A stretch of 64,000 bases of DNA from Microlunatus kandeliicorticis (GTDB lineage Bacteria; Actinomycetota; Actinomycetes; Propionibacteriales; Propionibacteriaceae), in NCBI RefSeq assembly GCF_014137855.1, contig NZ_JACGWT010000001.1:372001-436000 (forward strand). Reading direction: 5' to 3'. The notes under the pieces are model-generated. The model ran no database searches. It was not told where the DNA came from and saw only the letters and a list, made by a program, of their open reading frames with translations. Shown one piece after another: positions 40,783 through 49,130 of the stretch. Position 1 is the stretch's first letter, and each line of letters opens with the position of its first letter. Both the position numbers and the translations under genes were made by a program.

Positions 40783-40850
40783 TTCTGCCGGCGGCGGATC
40801 CGCTCCTGGCAGAACCAGATGCTTCGAAGATCGAACGGTCAGACCGTCAA
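40783..40850 (-). promoter_or_regulatory. Promoter and two dyads upstream of clpP1P2
   Basis: On the minus strand TTGACG (40845-40850) is a good -35, with a weak -10 near 40822-40827. Between them ACGGTC-A-GACCGT (40835-40847) is a perfect dyad. An interrupted palindrome lies downstream at 40783-40814: TTCTGCC and GGCAGAA around GCGGATCCGC. Either may bind ClgR or another clp regulator. Confidence 0.4.
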
Positions 40851-40938
40851 CCATCCGGGAAAAACTCCCCCGATGAGCCGATTCGAGGTAAAGTTCCACC
40901 AATCCAGCCGATCAGCGGGATCGAATTAGGCTGGGAGT

Positions 40939-41071
40939 CTCACGAGAGCCCACCGCGGTGTTCACCTCGGGGGAGGGCGCCGGCGCGGGCCGCGTGAGCA
41001 CCTCACGTCTCCAACGGGGGGATGTGATCCCAGGGCGCGGGGCGACCGTTTCGACGGGAGCCCCGCGCTTT
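40939..41071 (+). ncRNA. Candidate small structured RNA
   Basis: A TAGGCT -10 at 40927-40932 would start a transcript near 40939. It contains CGTGAG-CAC-CTCACG (40993-41007) and GGGAT-GTG-ATCCC (41019-41031). It ends with a 9-bp stem GCGCGGGGC/GCCCCGCGC (41035-41068) that encloses CCGT-TTCG-ACGG and is followed by TTT, like an intrinsic terminator. No known RNA family is recognised, and no good -35 is seen. Confidence 0.35.
41034..41071 (+). terminator. UUCG-capped hairpin followed by TTT
   Basis: GCGCGGGGC (41035-41043) pairs perfectly with GCCCCGCGC (41060-41068). The inner CCGT and ACGG pair around TTCG, and TTT follows. It is the most terminator-like hairpin I found in the window. Confidence 0.5.
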
Positions 41072-41214
41072 GGTCTCTCCCGGGGGCTGTCCCGCCCTGA
41101 CGCGAGGCGACGGCGCCCGTCATTCCGACGGGGTCGGGACGGATGCAGCCCGAGGGGCGTTCCATCTCACACCGTCCGGGCCGCTCCGCCGCACGGTCCC
41201 CGACCCCGCGCGCA

Positions 41215-41220
41215 TACGCT
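41215..41220 (+). promoter_or_regulatory. -10 box for menF, leaderless
   Basis: TACGCT ends 6 nt before GTG 41227. Confidence 0.45.
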
Positions 41221-41226
41221 GGCGCC

Positions 41227-42609
41227 GTGATCTCGTCGCCACGGCTCTACGTGCGCACCGAGGCCATCGCCGACCCCGGACCGCTCGACCAGGTGCTCGA
41301 GCAGCTCGCCGCGAGCGATCCCCGGGCGCTGGTCTGGATCCGGGCCGGCGACGGCATGATCGGCCTCGGCGAGGTGATCCGGCACAAGGCGACCGACGTG
41401 GCCGACGCCGAGGCCTGGTGGGGCGAGGTCTGTCGCGCGGTCGTCGACGTCTCCACCGACCCGGACGCGACCGCTGGGCTCTTCGGGTCGGGCCTGCTCT
41501 GCTTCGGCAGCTTCGTCTTCGATCCCGACAACACGGCCGGCCAGTCGGTGATGATCGTCCCGCAGCAGGTGATCGGCCGCCGCGCCGGCCGGGCCTGGCG
41601 GACCCGAGTCGCCGAGACCGAGGAGGCGCTCGACCAGCCGCCGGTTCCCGACCCCGTGTCCCGCTCCTTGCCGGCGTCGGTGAGCCTGCCGGTCGCCGCC
41701 CCGGGCCGGGTCGGGCCCGCGAGCCCCGCCAGTGCTGACAGTCCCGCCAGCCTCGACGGCACGGACAGCGTCGACGGGCGGGCCGAGCGCGACCCGCGGT
41801 GGGAGCGGGCGGTCGCCGACGCGGTCGGGCGGATCCGCGCCGGACGGCTCGACAAGGTGGTGCTGGCCCGCGACCTGACGCTGGTCGCCGAGCGTCCGGT
41901 CGACCCGCGGTGGGTGGCCACCCGGCTGGCCGACCGCTACCGGCGTTGCTGGACCTACCACGTCGACGGACTGGTCGGGGCGACGCCGGAGATGCTGATC
42001 CGTCGCGAGGGCGGGCTGGCCGTCTCGCGGGTGCTGGCCGGAACCATCCGCCGATCCGCCGAGCCGGCCGGGGCAGCGGGTCGCGGCGCGACCGGCGACC
42101 AGGCGCTGGCCGCCGCCCTGGCCTCGTCGACCAAGGACGTCGAGGAGCACGAGTACGCGGTCAGCTCGGTGGCGGCGGCGCTGGCGCCGTTCTGTTCCGC
42201 GATGAACGTCCCCGACGCGCCCTACGTGCTCGAGCTGCCCAACGTGCTGCACCTGGCCACCGATGTGACCGCGGTGGCGAGGCCCGAGGCGACCGCCCTC
42301 CGGCTGGCCGCCGCGCTGCACCCGAGCGCCGCCGTCTGCGGCACCCCGACCGCGGTGGCCCGCGAGACCATCGCCGAGCTCGAGCGGATGGACCGTGACC
42401 GCTACGCCGGTCCGGTCGGCTGGGTGGACGCCGACGGTGACGGCGAGTGGGCGATCGCGCTCCGCTGCGGGCTGGTCGACGCCGACGACCCGCACCGGAT
42501 CCGGCTGTTCGCCGGCTGCGGCATCGTCGCCGGCTCCGAGCCGGTCGCCGAGTCCGCCGAGGCCGCAGCCAAGTTCCTGCCGATGCGCGAGGCGCTCGGC
42601 GCGGGCTGA
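41227..42609 (+). CDS. menF: Isochorismate synthase (MenF type)
   Basis: This chorismate-utilising enzyme has 460 residues. It has LDKVVLARDL, VGATPEMLIRR, RVLAGTIRRS, STKDVEEHEYAV, LPNVLHLATDV, LHPSAAVCGTP, YAGPVGWVD and FAGCGIVAGSEP, with the Mg-binding Glu residues. It supplies isochorismate to MenD for menaquinone; a salicylate or siderophore role is less likely, since no such genes are nearby. The GTG at 41227 is favoured by the leaderless -10. A Pro/Ser-rich insertion lies at about 145-180. Confidence 0.9.
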   Translation: MISSPRLYVRTEAIADPGPLDQVLEQLAASDPRALVWIRAGDGMIGLGEVIRHKATDVADAEAWWGEVCRAVVDVSTDPDATAGLFGSGLLCFGSFVFDPDNTAGQSVMIVPQQVIGRRAGRAWRTRVAETEEALDQPPVPDPVSRSLPASVSLPVAAPGRVGPASPASADSPASLDGTDSVDGRAERDPRWERAVADAVGRIRAGRLDKVVLARDLTLVAERPVDPRWVATRLADRYRRCWTYHVDGLVGATPEMLIRREGGLAVSRVLAGTIRRSAEPAGAAGRGATGDQALAAALASSTKDVEEHEYAVSSVAAALAPFCSAMNVPDAPYVLELPNVLHLATDVTAVARPEATALRLAAALHPSAAVCGTPTAVARETIAELERMDRDRYAGPVGWVDADGDGEWAIALRCGLVDADDPHRIRLFAGCGIVAGSEPVAESAEAAAKFLPMREALGAG

Positions 42610-42685
42610 GGGGTTGCGAGGTCGGCCCGACGCGCGGGGACGCGCGCAGCCGGCCGGACGGGTGGCATTGTCCGGCCCGACCGCC

Positions 42686-42691
42686 TAGGCT
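42686..42691 (+). promoter_or_regulatory. Candidate -10 box for the XdhC-like gene
   Basis: TAGGCT lies 75 bp before the ATG at 42767. That start has its own ribosome binding site (GGACGGAGG), so this would be a leadered transcript. Confidence 0.3.
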
Positions 42692-42766
42692 CGACGGGCC
42701 CCTCCGGTCCGCACACCGATGTCCGGTCCGTGCAGCACGCCACCACAGCGTCAGGACGGAGGATCG

Positions 42767-43297
42767 ATGACCTCGGCGACCACCCCGGCCGCGACCACCA
42801 TCCCGGCCGGGACGACGACCACCGTCGCCGGCCGCAGGTCCGACCCGCACCCGCAGAGCGACCACGACACCGACGAGGCCGTCGAGCCGATCCGGCTCCG
42901 GGTGGTCGGGGGCGGCGAGATCGCGGTCGCGCTCGCCCAGCTGGCCAGCGTGCTCCGCTGGGACTGCACCATCTGCGAACGCCTCGACGACGCCGACGAC
43001 CTCCGCGGCACCCACGCGCTGGTCGTGCTCAGCCACGACCTCGAGGTCGCGGGCACGGCGCTGTGCCGCGGGCTGGCCGGCCCGCTCGACTACGTCGGCG
43101 GGCTCGGCGGCCACACCACCCAGCGGCTGCGCCGCGACTGGCTGCGCAGCCGACGGGTCGACCCGCAGCGGATCGACCGGATCCACGGCCCGGCCGGGCT
43201 CGACATCGGGGCCTCGGCGCCGGTCGAGATCGCGCTCGCGATCGTGGCCGAGATCGTCGCCGTCCGGCACGGCGCCGCGGGCGGCCCGCTCAGCTGA
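42767..43297 (+). CDS. XdhC-like Rossmann-domain protein
   Basis: The 176 residues contain only the C-terminal Rossmann half of XdhC/CoxI proteins. LRVVGGGEIAVALAQLASVL is the nucleotide-binding loop, and THALVVLSHDLEV and IHGPAGLDIGASAPVEIALA are the family signatures. XdhC proteins insert the molybdenum cofactor into xanthine or CO dehydrogenases, but no molybdoenzyme is nearby. The first 45 residues are Thr/Ala-rich and poorly conserved. The stop codon lies in the 17-bp repeat array. Confidence 0.8.
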   Translation: MTSATTPAATTIPAGTTTTVAGRRSDPHPQSDHDTDEAVEPIRLRVVGGGEIAVALAQLASVLRWDCTICERLDDADDLRGTHALVVLSHDLEVAGTALCRGLAGPLDYVGGLGGHTTQRLRRDWLRSRRVDPQRIDRIHGPAGLDIGASAPVEIALAIVAEIVAVRHGAAGGPLS

Positions 43298-43371
43298 ACG
43301 GCCCGCCCAGCCGAACGAACGGTTCAGCCGAACGAAGGGTTCAGCCGAACGATCGGTTCAGCTGAACGGCG
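43287..43371. repeat. Five 17-bp dyad repeats across a convergent junction
   Basis: Units start at 43287, 43304, 43321, 43338 and 43355. The best unit is GGTTCAGCCGAACGAAG, and each contains a dyad of the form GTTCAGCYGAAC. The first and last copies contain TCAGCTGA and supply the stop codons of the XdhC-like gene (43295-43297) and the convergent reductase gene (43358-43360). Confidence 0.9.
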
Positions 43372-44626
43372 GCCGGGTGTCCAGCGCGATCGAGCGCCGG
43401 CCGGCCCAGCGCCACAGGCGCGCGGTCAGGTCGTGGTCGGCCTCGGTGACCAGGTTGCCCATCACCCGCAGCGCGACCGTCATCAGCAGCCGCGACCGCA
43501 TCCCGATCGGGCCGAGCCGGGCCAGCAGCCCGGGCACGGTGATCAGCGCGGCCAGCCGCCGGGCGATCGAGAACGCCGGCCCGTAGTGCTCGCGCAGCAG
43601 CGCCGGCCAGGCCGCGTCGAGGGTCTCGCCGGCGGCGAGCAGCTCGGCCAGCACCCGTCCGGTCTCCAGCCCGTAGTCGATGCCCTCGCCGTTGAGCGGG
43701 TTGACGCAGCCGGCCGCGTCCCCGACGAGCGCCCAGTTCGGGCCGGCCACCCCGCTGACCGCGCCGCCCATCGGCAGCATCGCGGAGGTCGGGTGCTCGA
43801 GCTCGGTGCCGAGCTGCCACTCCTCGCGCCGGGCGCCGGCGTAGAAGTTCATCAGCGGCCGGAGGGCGACGTGCGCCGGCCGCTTGGCGGTGGCCAGCGT
43901 CCCGACGCCGAGGTTCACCCGGCCGTCGCCGAGCGGGAAGATCCAGCCGTAGCCCGACAGCAGCTCGCCGGCCTCGCCGCGCAGCTCGAGGTGCGAGGAG
44001 ATCCAGGCGTCGTCGCGTCCGGTGGTCAGGTAGCTGCGACCCGCCACCCCGTAGACCGACTCCCGGTGCCAGCTGCGGCCGAGCAGCCGCCCGAGCGGTG
44101 ACCGGACGCCGTCGGCCACCACCAGCCGCCGGCAGCGGACGCGGTGCTGCTCACCGGAGGAGAGCGTGAACCCGACGCCGGTGATCCGGCTGCCGTCGCG
44201 CTCGACCTCGACCGCCCGCGCACCCTCCAGCGGGCGGGCGCCGTCGTCGAGGGCGACCTGGCGGATCCGGGCGTCCAGCTCGGTGCGCGGGACCGCGGAG
44301 CCGTGGTCGGGGAGCGAGCCGCCCGGCCAGGGGAGCTCGAGCACCTGACCGAAGCCGTGCGCCCGCAGCCCCCGGTTGACCGCCCGGCCGCGGGCCCAGT
44401 CACCCAGCCCGAGCCGGTCGAGCTCGGCCATCGCGCGCGGGGTCAGGCCGTCGCCGCAGGTCTTGTCGCGCGGGAAGGTCGCCTGGTCGGCGAGCACGAC
44501 GTCGAGCCCGCGTCGCGCCGCCCAGGCCGCCGCCGACGCCCCCGCGGGACCGGCGCCGACGACCAGCACGTCGGTCTCGGCGGGCCGGGCCGCGGTCGTC
44601 TCGGTCACGAGATCGAAGTCTTCCAT
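43358..44626 (-). CDS. Geranylgeranyl reductase-family flavoprotein (MenJ-like)
   Basis: This FAD-dependent reductase has 422 residues. It starts with VLVVGAGPAGASAAAWAARR (FAD-binding) and has DKTCGDGLTPRAM, PRTELDARI, VADGVRSPLGRLL and GDAAGCVNPLNGEGIDYGLE. In mycobacteria the homologue MenJ (Rv0561c) saturates one isoprene unit of menaquinone, and it lies beside a polyprenyl synthase gene. Its place here between menF and the nuo operon supports the same role. The ATG at 44626 is chosen because the family starts there. It is divergent from nuoA. Confidence 0.88.
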   Translation of the reverse strand: MEDFDLVTETTAARPAETDVLVVGAGPAGASAAAWAARRGLDVVLADQATFPRDKTCGDGLTPRAMAELDRLGLGDWARGRAVNRGLRAHGFGQVLELPWPGGSLPDHGSAVPRTELDARIRQVALDDGARPLEGARAVEVERDGSRITGVGFTLSSGEQHRVRCRRLVVADGVRSPLGRLLGRSWHRESVYGVAGRSYLTTGRDDAWISSHLELRGEAGELLSGYGWIFPLGDGRVNLGVGTLATAKRPAHVALRPLMNFYAGARREEWQLGTELEHPTSAMLPMGGAVSGVAGPNWALVGDAAGCVNPLNGEGIDYGLETGRVLAELLAAGETLDAAWPALLREHYGPAFSIARRLAALITVPGLLARLGPIGMRSRLLMTVALRVMGNLVTEADHDLTARLWRWAGRRSIALDTRPPFS

Positions 44627-44781
44627 CGGGGACCAACGCGCCCAACCCGTCGGCCCGCGATCACGGGATTTACGCGCCGGCCGCGTTGCCGAATGGCGAC
44701 CGGAAGCCGTGGCGCACAAAGCGTTCCGCACCGGTCCCGCGCGTCGTCGCAACCCGACTGCGGCAGCCCTGAGAACCGTCG

Positions 44782-44787
44782 TAGAGT
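44782..44787 (+). promoter_or_regulatory. -10 box of the nuo operon
   Basis: TAGAGT has a weak -35 (CTGCGG, 44758-44763) with an 18-bp spacer. It would start transcription near 44794, just ahead of the Rex-like dyad. Confidence 0.45.
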
Positions 44788-44798
44788 GTGGGCCGGAG

Positions 44799-44818
44799 TT
44801 CGTGAAGAAATTCACGAA
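44799..44818. promoter_or_regulatory. Rex-like operator (redox-sensing repressor site)
   Basis: TTCGTGAA-GAAA-TTCACGAA is a perfect 8-bp inverted repeat with a 4-bp spacer. The core GTGAA-N4-TTCAC equals that of the Streptomyces Rex site TGTGAA-N4-TTCACA, with C instead of T at the outer position of each half. Rex responds to NADH/NAD+ and controls nuo genes in Streptomyces. The site overlaps the predicted first bases of the nuo transcript. Confidence 0.6.
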
Positions 44819-44901
44819 GTCGGTCCGGATCGGCTCCCCGCGTGCTCGGTCCGCCCGTCCCACTCCGCTCGGCAAGGCGGCCGACGACGGCAGGAGCGAT
44901 C

Positions 44902-44934
44902 ATGAACGTCCACCCCCGACGGGCGATCCGGTGA
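44902..44934 (+). CDS. Ten-codon upstream reading frame overlapping nuoA
   Basis: ATG at 44902 encodes MNVHPRRAIR and stops at TGA 44932-44934, which overlaps the nuoA GTG as GTGA. The best ribosome binding site in the region (CAGGAG, 44891-44896) serves this ATG rather than nuoA. It may couple ribosomes into nuoA. Whether the peptide itself matters is unknown. Confidence 0.4.
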   Translation: MNVHPRRAIR

Positions 44935-45290
44935 ACCCGTACGCGCCGCTCGTCGTGCTGCTGGTGATCGCCGCCGGCTTCGTCGCCCTGACCATCATCA
45001 CCAGCGTCTCGGTCGGACCCAAGCGCTACAACCGCGCCAAGCTCGACTCCTACGAGTGCGGCATCGAACCCACCCCGCAGCCGATCGGCGGCGGTCGGGT
45101 GCCGGTGAAGTACTACATCACCGCGATGCTCTTCATCGTCTTCGACATCGAGATCGTCTTCCTCTATCCCTGGGCCGTCTCGTTCAACCAGATGGGCACC
45201 TTCGCGCTGGTCGAGATGGTGCTGTTCATGGTCACGGTCTTCATCGCCTACCTCTACGTGCTGCGCCGCGGGGGGCTGGATTGGGACTGA
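44931..45290 (+). CDS. nuoA: NADH-quinone oxidoreductase subunit A
   Basis: This small membrane-arm subunit of NDH-1 has 119 residues and three transmembrane helices. The conserved loop KLDSYECGIEPTPQPIG lies between helices 1 and 2, and KYYITAMLFIVFDIEIVFLY is diagnostic. It starts at GTG and depends on the upstream reading frame for a good ribosome binding site. It is first of fourteen nuo genes in the order A-N. Confidence 0.96.
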   Translation: MNPYAPLVVLLVIAAGFVALTIITSVSVGPKRYNRAKLDSYECGIEPTPQPIGGGRVPVKYYITAMLFIVFDIEIVFLYPWAVSFNQMGTFALVEMVLFMVTVFIAYLYVLRRGGLDWD

Positions 45291-45362
45291 CCGGCCCCTG
45301 CGCCACCACGACCACCACCACGATCACCACCACCGTCACTCGTCCGGGAAGGGGTTGAGCCG

Positions 45363-45923
45363 ATGCCCGGCGGCTTCGAGGAGAAACTCCCCAGCGGCGT
45401 CCTGCTGACCACCCTGGAGGGCCTGTTCGGCTACATGCGTAGCGCCTCGTTCTGGCCGGCCACCTTCGGGCTGGCCTGCTGCGCGATCGAGATGATGACC
45501 TACGGCGCCCCGCGCTACGACTCGGGTCGCTGGGGCCAGGAGGTCTTCCGGGCCAGCCCGCGGCAGGCCGACCTGATGATCGTGGCCGGCCGCGTGAGCC
45601 AGAAGATGGCACCGGTGCTGCGGCAGATCTACGACCAGATGCCCAACCCGAAGTGGGTGCTGGCGATGGGCGTCTGCGCCAGCTCGGGCGGGATGTTCAA
45701 CAACTACGCGATCGTCCAGGGCGTCGACCACGTCGTCCCGGTCGACATCTACCTGCCCGGCTGCCCGCCGCGTCCGGAGATGCTGATCGACGCGATGTTC
45801 AAGCTGCGCGACAAGGTGCGGCACACCCCGATCGGGATCAACGCGGTGAACGCCGTCGAGGAGCAGGAGCAGGCCGCGCTCGAGGCGCCGGCCTCGATCG
45901 AGCTCAAGGGGCTGCTGCGGTGA
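45363..45923 (+). CDS. nuoB: NADH-quinone oxidoreductase subunit B
   Basis: It carries the terminal N2 4Fe-4S cluster next to the quinone site. Over 186 residues it has [11 protein letters not shown] (the Cys pair), [13 protein letters not shown] and [12 protein letters not shown] with the remaining ligands. It follows nuoA after 72 bp, part of which is a low-complexity run of CAC/ACC triplets (about 45301-45343). It starts at ATG with GGGAAGGGG upstream. Confidence 0.97.
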   Translation: MPGGFEEKLPSGVLLTTLEGLFGYMRSASFWPATFGLACCAIEMMTYGAPRYDSGRWGQEVFRASPRQADLMIVAGRVSQKMAPVLRQIYDQMPNPKWVLAMGVCASSGGMFNNYAIVQGVDHVVPVDIYLPGCPPRPEMLIDAMFKLRDKVRHTPIGINAVNAVEEQEQAALEAPASIELKGLLR

Positions 45924-46795
45924 GCCCCGCCGACGGCGACCGCACCGCCGGCGAGGCGGAGAGCGCCGGGGTCCGGGCCGCCAACCCGAGCAACCGGCCC
46001 GGCGAGTCCGACGACTACAGCGCCACCGAGGGACGCCGGACCGGGACGGTGACCCCCGGTGAGCCGGCGGTGGGGAGCGAGCAGACCGAGGCGGCGACCG
46101 CGGAGATCGACCGGGCCGGGACGCTCGACGAACCCAGCGGGTCGCGCACCGAGGTGCTCTCCACCCGACGCGGCATGTTCGGCGTCCGGGGCAGCGGCGA
46201 CACGTCCGGCTACGGCGGGCTGAACAAGATCATCGAGTTCCCGCCGGCGGCCGAGCGCCCCTACGGCGGCTGGTTCGACCAGGTCGCCGACCGGATCGGT
46301 CAGCTGGTCCCCAACAGCTCCGAGGTGATCACCAAGGTGGTCGTCTTCCGCGGCGAGATCACCTTCCACGTCGCCCGCCGGCACGTCGCCACCCTGGCCC
46401 GGATGCTGCGCGACGACCCGCACCTGCGGTTCGAGTTCTGCAGTGCGGTGTCGGGGGTGCACTACCCGGCCGACACCGGAGCGGAGCTGCACGCGGTCTA
46501 CCACCTGCAGTCGATGACCCACAACCGGCGGATCCGGCTCGAGGTGTCCTGCCCCGACGACGACCCGCACATCCCGTCGGTGGTCGGGACCTACCCGACC
46601 GCCGACTGGCACGAGCGCGAGACCTACGACATGTTCGGGATCGTCTTCGACGGCCACCCGGCGCTCACCCGCATCCTGATGCCGGACGACTGGCCCGGCC
46701 ACCCGCAGCGCAAGGACTATCCGCTCGGCGGCATCCCGGTGGAGTACAAGGGCGCCACCGTCCCGCCGCCCGACCAGCGGAGGAGCTACTCATGA
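45920..46795 (+). CDS. nuoC: NADH-quinone oxidoreductase subunit C
   Basis: This peripheral-arm subunit is separate from NuoD here. Over 291 residues the first 85 are a hydrophilic, probably disordered extension rich in Glu, Thr and Ala. The family core has [15 protein letters not shown] and the 30-kDa signature [16 protein letters not shown]. The GTG start overlaps nuoB by 4 bp. The long N-terminal extension is typical of actinobacterial NuoC but variable. Confidence 0.95.
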   Translation: MSPADGDRTAGEAESAGVRAANPSNRPGESDDYSATEGRRTGTVTPGEPAVGSEQTEAATAEIDRAGTLDEPSGSRTEVLSTRRGMFGVRGSGDTSGYGGLNKIIEFPPAAERPYGGWFDQVADRIGQLVPNSSEVITKVVVFRGEITFHVARRHVATLARMLRDDPHLRFEFCSAVSGVHYPADTGAELHAVYHLQSMTHNRRIRLEVSCPDDDPHIPSVVGTYPTADWHERETYDMFGIVFDGHPALTRILMPDDWPGHPQRKDYPLGGIPVEYKGATVPPPDQRRSYS

Positions 46796-48147
46796 GCACC
46801 GACCAGCAGACCGACCGGCAGACCGACCCGTACGGCGCCTCCGACCCGGCCGAGGGCACCGTCTACACGGTCACCGGGCAGGACTGGGACGACATCGTCA
46901 ACGCGCAGGCCGAGCGCGAGGACGAGCGGATCGTGGTCAACATGGGTCCGCAGCACCCGTCGACCCACGGCGTGCTCCGGCTGATCCTCGAGCTCGAGGG
47001 CGAGTCGATCACCGAGGCCCGGTGCGGCATCGGCTACCTGCACACCGGCATCGAGAAGAACATGGAGTTCCGCACCTGGACCCAGGGCGTGACCTTCTGC
47101 ACCCGGATGGACTATCTGTCGCCGTTCAGCCAGGAGACCTCCTACTGCCTCGGAGTGGAGCGGCTGCTCGACATCGAGGACGACATCCCCGAGCGGGCCA
47201 AGGTCATCCGGGTGATGATGCTCGAGCTCAACCGGATCTCCAGCCACCTGGTCTGCATCGCCACCGGGGGGATGGAGATCGGCGCGCTGACGGTGATGAC
47301 CATCGGGTTCCGCGAGCGCGAGAAGGTGCTCGACGTCTTCGAGCTGATCACCGGGCTGCGGATGAACCACGCCTACGTCCGTCCCGGCGGGGTGGCCCAG
47401 GACCTGCCGCCCAAGGGGCTGGATGCGGTCCGCGACTTGGTCGCTTGGCTCAAGAAGCACCTGCCCGAGTACGCCGCGTTCTGCAACGCCAACCACATCT
47501 TCAAGGGTCGGCTGGTCGACGTCGGCCACCTCGACCTGGCCGGCTGCCTGGCCCTCGGGATCACCGGCCCACCGCTGCGGGCCACCGGCTACGACTGGGA
47601 CCTGCGCAAGAAGCAGCCCTACCTGGGTTACGAGACCTACGACTTCGACGTGATCACCCGCACCGAGGCCGATTCCTACGCCCGGTTCCGGATCCGGCTC
47701 GACGAGATGTGGGAGAGCCTCAGGATCGTCGAGCAGTGCGTCGAGCGGCTCGCCGGCACCGAGGGCCAGCCGGTGATGGTCGACGACCCCAAGATCGCCT
47801 GGCCGGCGCAGATGTCGATCGGTCACGACGGCATGGGCAACTCCAACGAGCACCTGAAGCACATCATGGGCGAGTCGATGGAGTCGTTGATCCACCACTT
47901 CAAGCTGGTCACCGAGGGCTTCCGGGTGCCGGCCGGCCAGGCCTACGTCCCGGTCGAGAGCCCCCGCGGCGAGCTGGGCGCGCACGTCGTCTCCGACGGC
48001 GGCACCAAGCCGTTCCGGGCCCACTTCCGCGACCCGAGCTTCGTCAACCTGCAGGCGATGCCCGCGCTCAGCGAGGGCGGGATGGTCTCCGACGTGATCG
48101 TCGCGGTGGCCAGCCTCGACCCGGTGATGGGCGGGGTCGACCGGTGA
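46792..48147 (+). CDS. nuoD: NADH-quinone oxidoreductase subunit D
   Basis: It forms the quinone pocket with NuoB. Over 451 residues it has [15 protein letters not shown] (quinone-site His), [22 protein letters not shown] and the C-terminal [15 protein letters not shown] and DPVMGGVDR. The ATG overlaps the nuoC stop (ATGA). Confidence 0.97.
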   Translation: MSTDQQTDRQTDPYGASDPAEGTVYTVTGQDWDDIVNAQAEREDERIVVNMGPQHPSTHGVLRLILELEGESITEARCGIGYLHTGIEKNMEFRTWTQGVTFCTRMDYLSPFSQETSYCLGVERLLDIEDDIPERAKVIRVMMLELNRISSHLVCIATGGMEIGALTVMTIGFREREKVLDVFELITGLRMNHAYVRPGGVAQDLPPKGLDAVRDLVAWLKKHLPEYAAFCNANHIFKGRLVDVGHLDLAGCLALGITGPPLRATGYDWDLRKKQPYLGYETYDFDVITRTEADSYARFRIRLDEMWESLRIVEQCVERLAGTEGQPVMVDDPKIAWPAQMSIGHDGMGNSNEHLKHIMGESMESLIHHFKLVTEGFRVPAGQAYVPVESPRGELGAHVVSDGGTKPFRAHFRDPSFVNLQAMPALSEGGMVSDVIVAVASLDPVMGGVDR

Positions 48148-49130
48148 CCCGGACCCACACGAACGGGCACGCGCCCGCGGGCGTCCACCACGGCGACCCG
48201 AACGCGCACCGGCCCGAGCCGATCGACGTCGAGGAGACCTCGACGCTGATCGACGAGGGCGTCCGCGAGGAGCTGCGGGCGATCGTCGCCCGCTACCCGC
48301 AGCCCCGCTCGGCACTGCTGCCGATGCTGCACCTGGTGCAGAGCGTCGAGGGCCGGGTGACCGCCGCCGGGATCGAGGCCTGCGCGGAGATCCTGCAGAT
48401 CAGCGCCGCCGACGTCAGCGGGGTGGCGACGTTCTACACGATGTACAAACGGCGTCCGGTCGGCCGCTACCACGTCGGGGTCTGCACCACCTCGCTCTGC
48501 GCGATCATGGGCGGCGACGAGCTGTTCGCGGCGCTGCAGGACCACCTCGGCGTCGGGAACGACGAGACCACCGAGGACGGCGTCTTCACCCTCGAGCACA
48601 TCGAGTGCAACGCCGCCTGCGACCTGGCGCCGGTGATGACCGTCAACTGGGAGTTCTTCGACTCCCAGACCCCGGACAGCGCGGTCGACGTGCTCGAGCG
48701 GCTGCGGTCCGGCGAGGAGGTCCGGGCCACCCGCGGGGCCCGGGTCTGCACCTGGAAGCAGGCCGAGCGGGTGCTCGCGGGGTTCCCCGACGGCCGTGCC
48801 GACGAGGGCCCGACCTCGGCGCCCGAGTCGCGGCTCGGGCTCCGGATCGCCGCCGAGCGCGGCTGGACCGCACCCCCGGTGCCCGGGCGGGACGAGCCGA
48901 GCGGCGACCGCAACCCCCAGGCCCAGACCCAGGCCGCCGGTGCGCAGGGCCACGCCGAGGACGCCTCGCTCAAGCAGGCCGAGAGCAAGGAGTCGGGCGT
49001 CAGCGCCGACGAGGCCCGGCCGGCTTCGGGCCCGGCCGGCGGGCAGACCGGCACCAGCACCGCGACCGAAGAGGGCAGCGCCCGGCGGGGCGAGGGCGAG
49101 AACGGCACGACGAAAGGCGGCGAGGCCTGA
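48144..49130 (+). CDS. nuoE: NADH-quinone oxidoreductase subunit E
   Basis: This 24-kDa subunit holds the N1a 2Fe-2S cluster. Over 328 residues the core has [21 protein letters not shown] and [11 protein letters not shown] with the four cysteine ligands. The final 100 residues or so are an acidic, Gln/Glu/Ala-rich tail that is not part of the fold and makes the protein longer than usual. The GTG start overlaps nuoD by 4 bp. Confidence 0.95.
   Translation: MTRTHTNGHAPAGVHHGDPNAHRPEPIDVEETSTLIDEGVREELRAIVARYPQPRSALLPMLHLVQSVEGRVTAAGIEACAEILQISAADVSGVATFYTMYKRRPVGRYHVGVCTTSLCAIMGGDELFAALQDHLGVGNDETTEDGVFTLEHIECNAACDLAPVMTVNWEFFDSQTPDSAVDVLERLRSGEEVRATRGARVCTWKQAERVLAGFPDGRADEGPTSAPESRLGLRIAAERGWTAPPVPGRDEPSGDRNPQAQTQAAGAQGHAEDASLKQAESKESGVSADEARPASGPAGGQTGTSTATEEGSARRGEGENGTTKGGEA

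Larger units (their letters stand above)
40698..41226. other. clpP1P2 / menF divergent region
   Basis: This 529-bp gap has no protein gene I can support. It is unusually AT-rich at about 40800-40940. It holds the clpP1 promoter region, a series of small hairpins (40993-41007, 41019-41031, 41034-41071) and the menF -10 at 41215-41220. Confidence 0.7.
44627..44930. other. MenJ-like / nuoA divergent regulatory region
   Basis: These 304 bp hold the nuo promoter (-10 at 44782-44787), the Rex-like operator (44799-44818) and a short upstream reading frame (44902-44934). The minus-strand promoter for the reductase is not obvious. Confidence 0.6.

Noticed and set aside
41039-41060. Similarity to the 5' end of tmRNA (GGGGCGACCGTTTCGACGGG)
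   Set aside because: No tag reading frame, no tRNA-like 3' half and no T-arm follow within the expected distance. The stretch is explained by the terminator-like hairpin.
41143-41226. N-terminal extension of menF to an upstream ATG
   Set aside because: The extra 28 residues are Arg/Ser/Pro-rich and unlike the family. The -10 box at 41215-41220 places the transcript start at GTG 41227.
44902-44934. A sequencing frameshift that joins the mini-frame to nuoA
   Set aside because: NuoA homologues start close to the MNPYAPL sequence, so nothing is missing from nuoA. The GTGA overlap is the normal coupling pattern in this operon.
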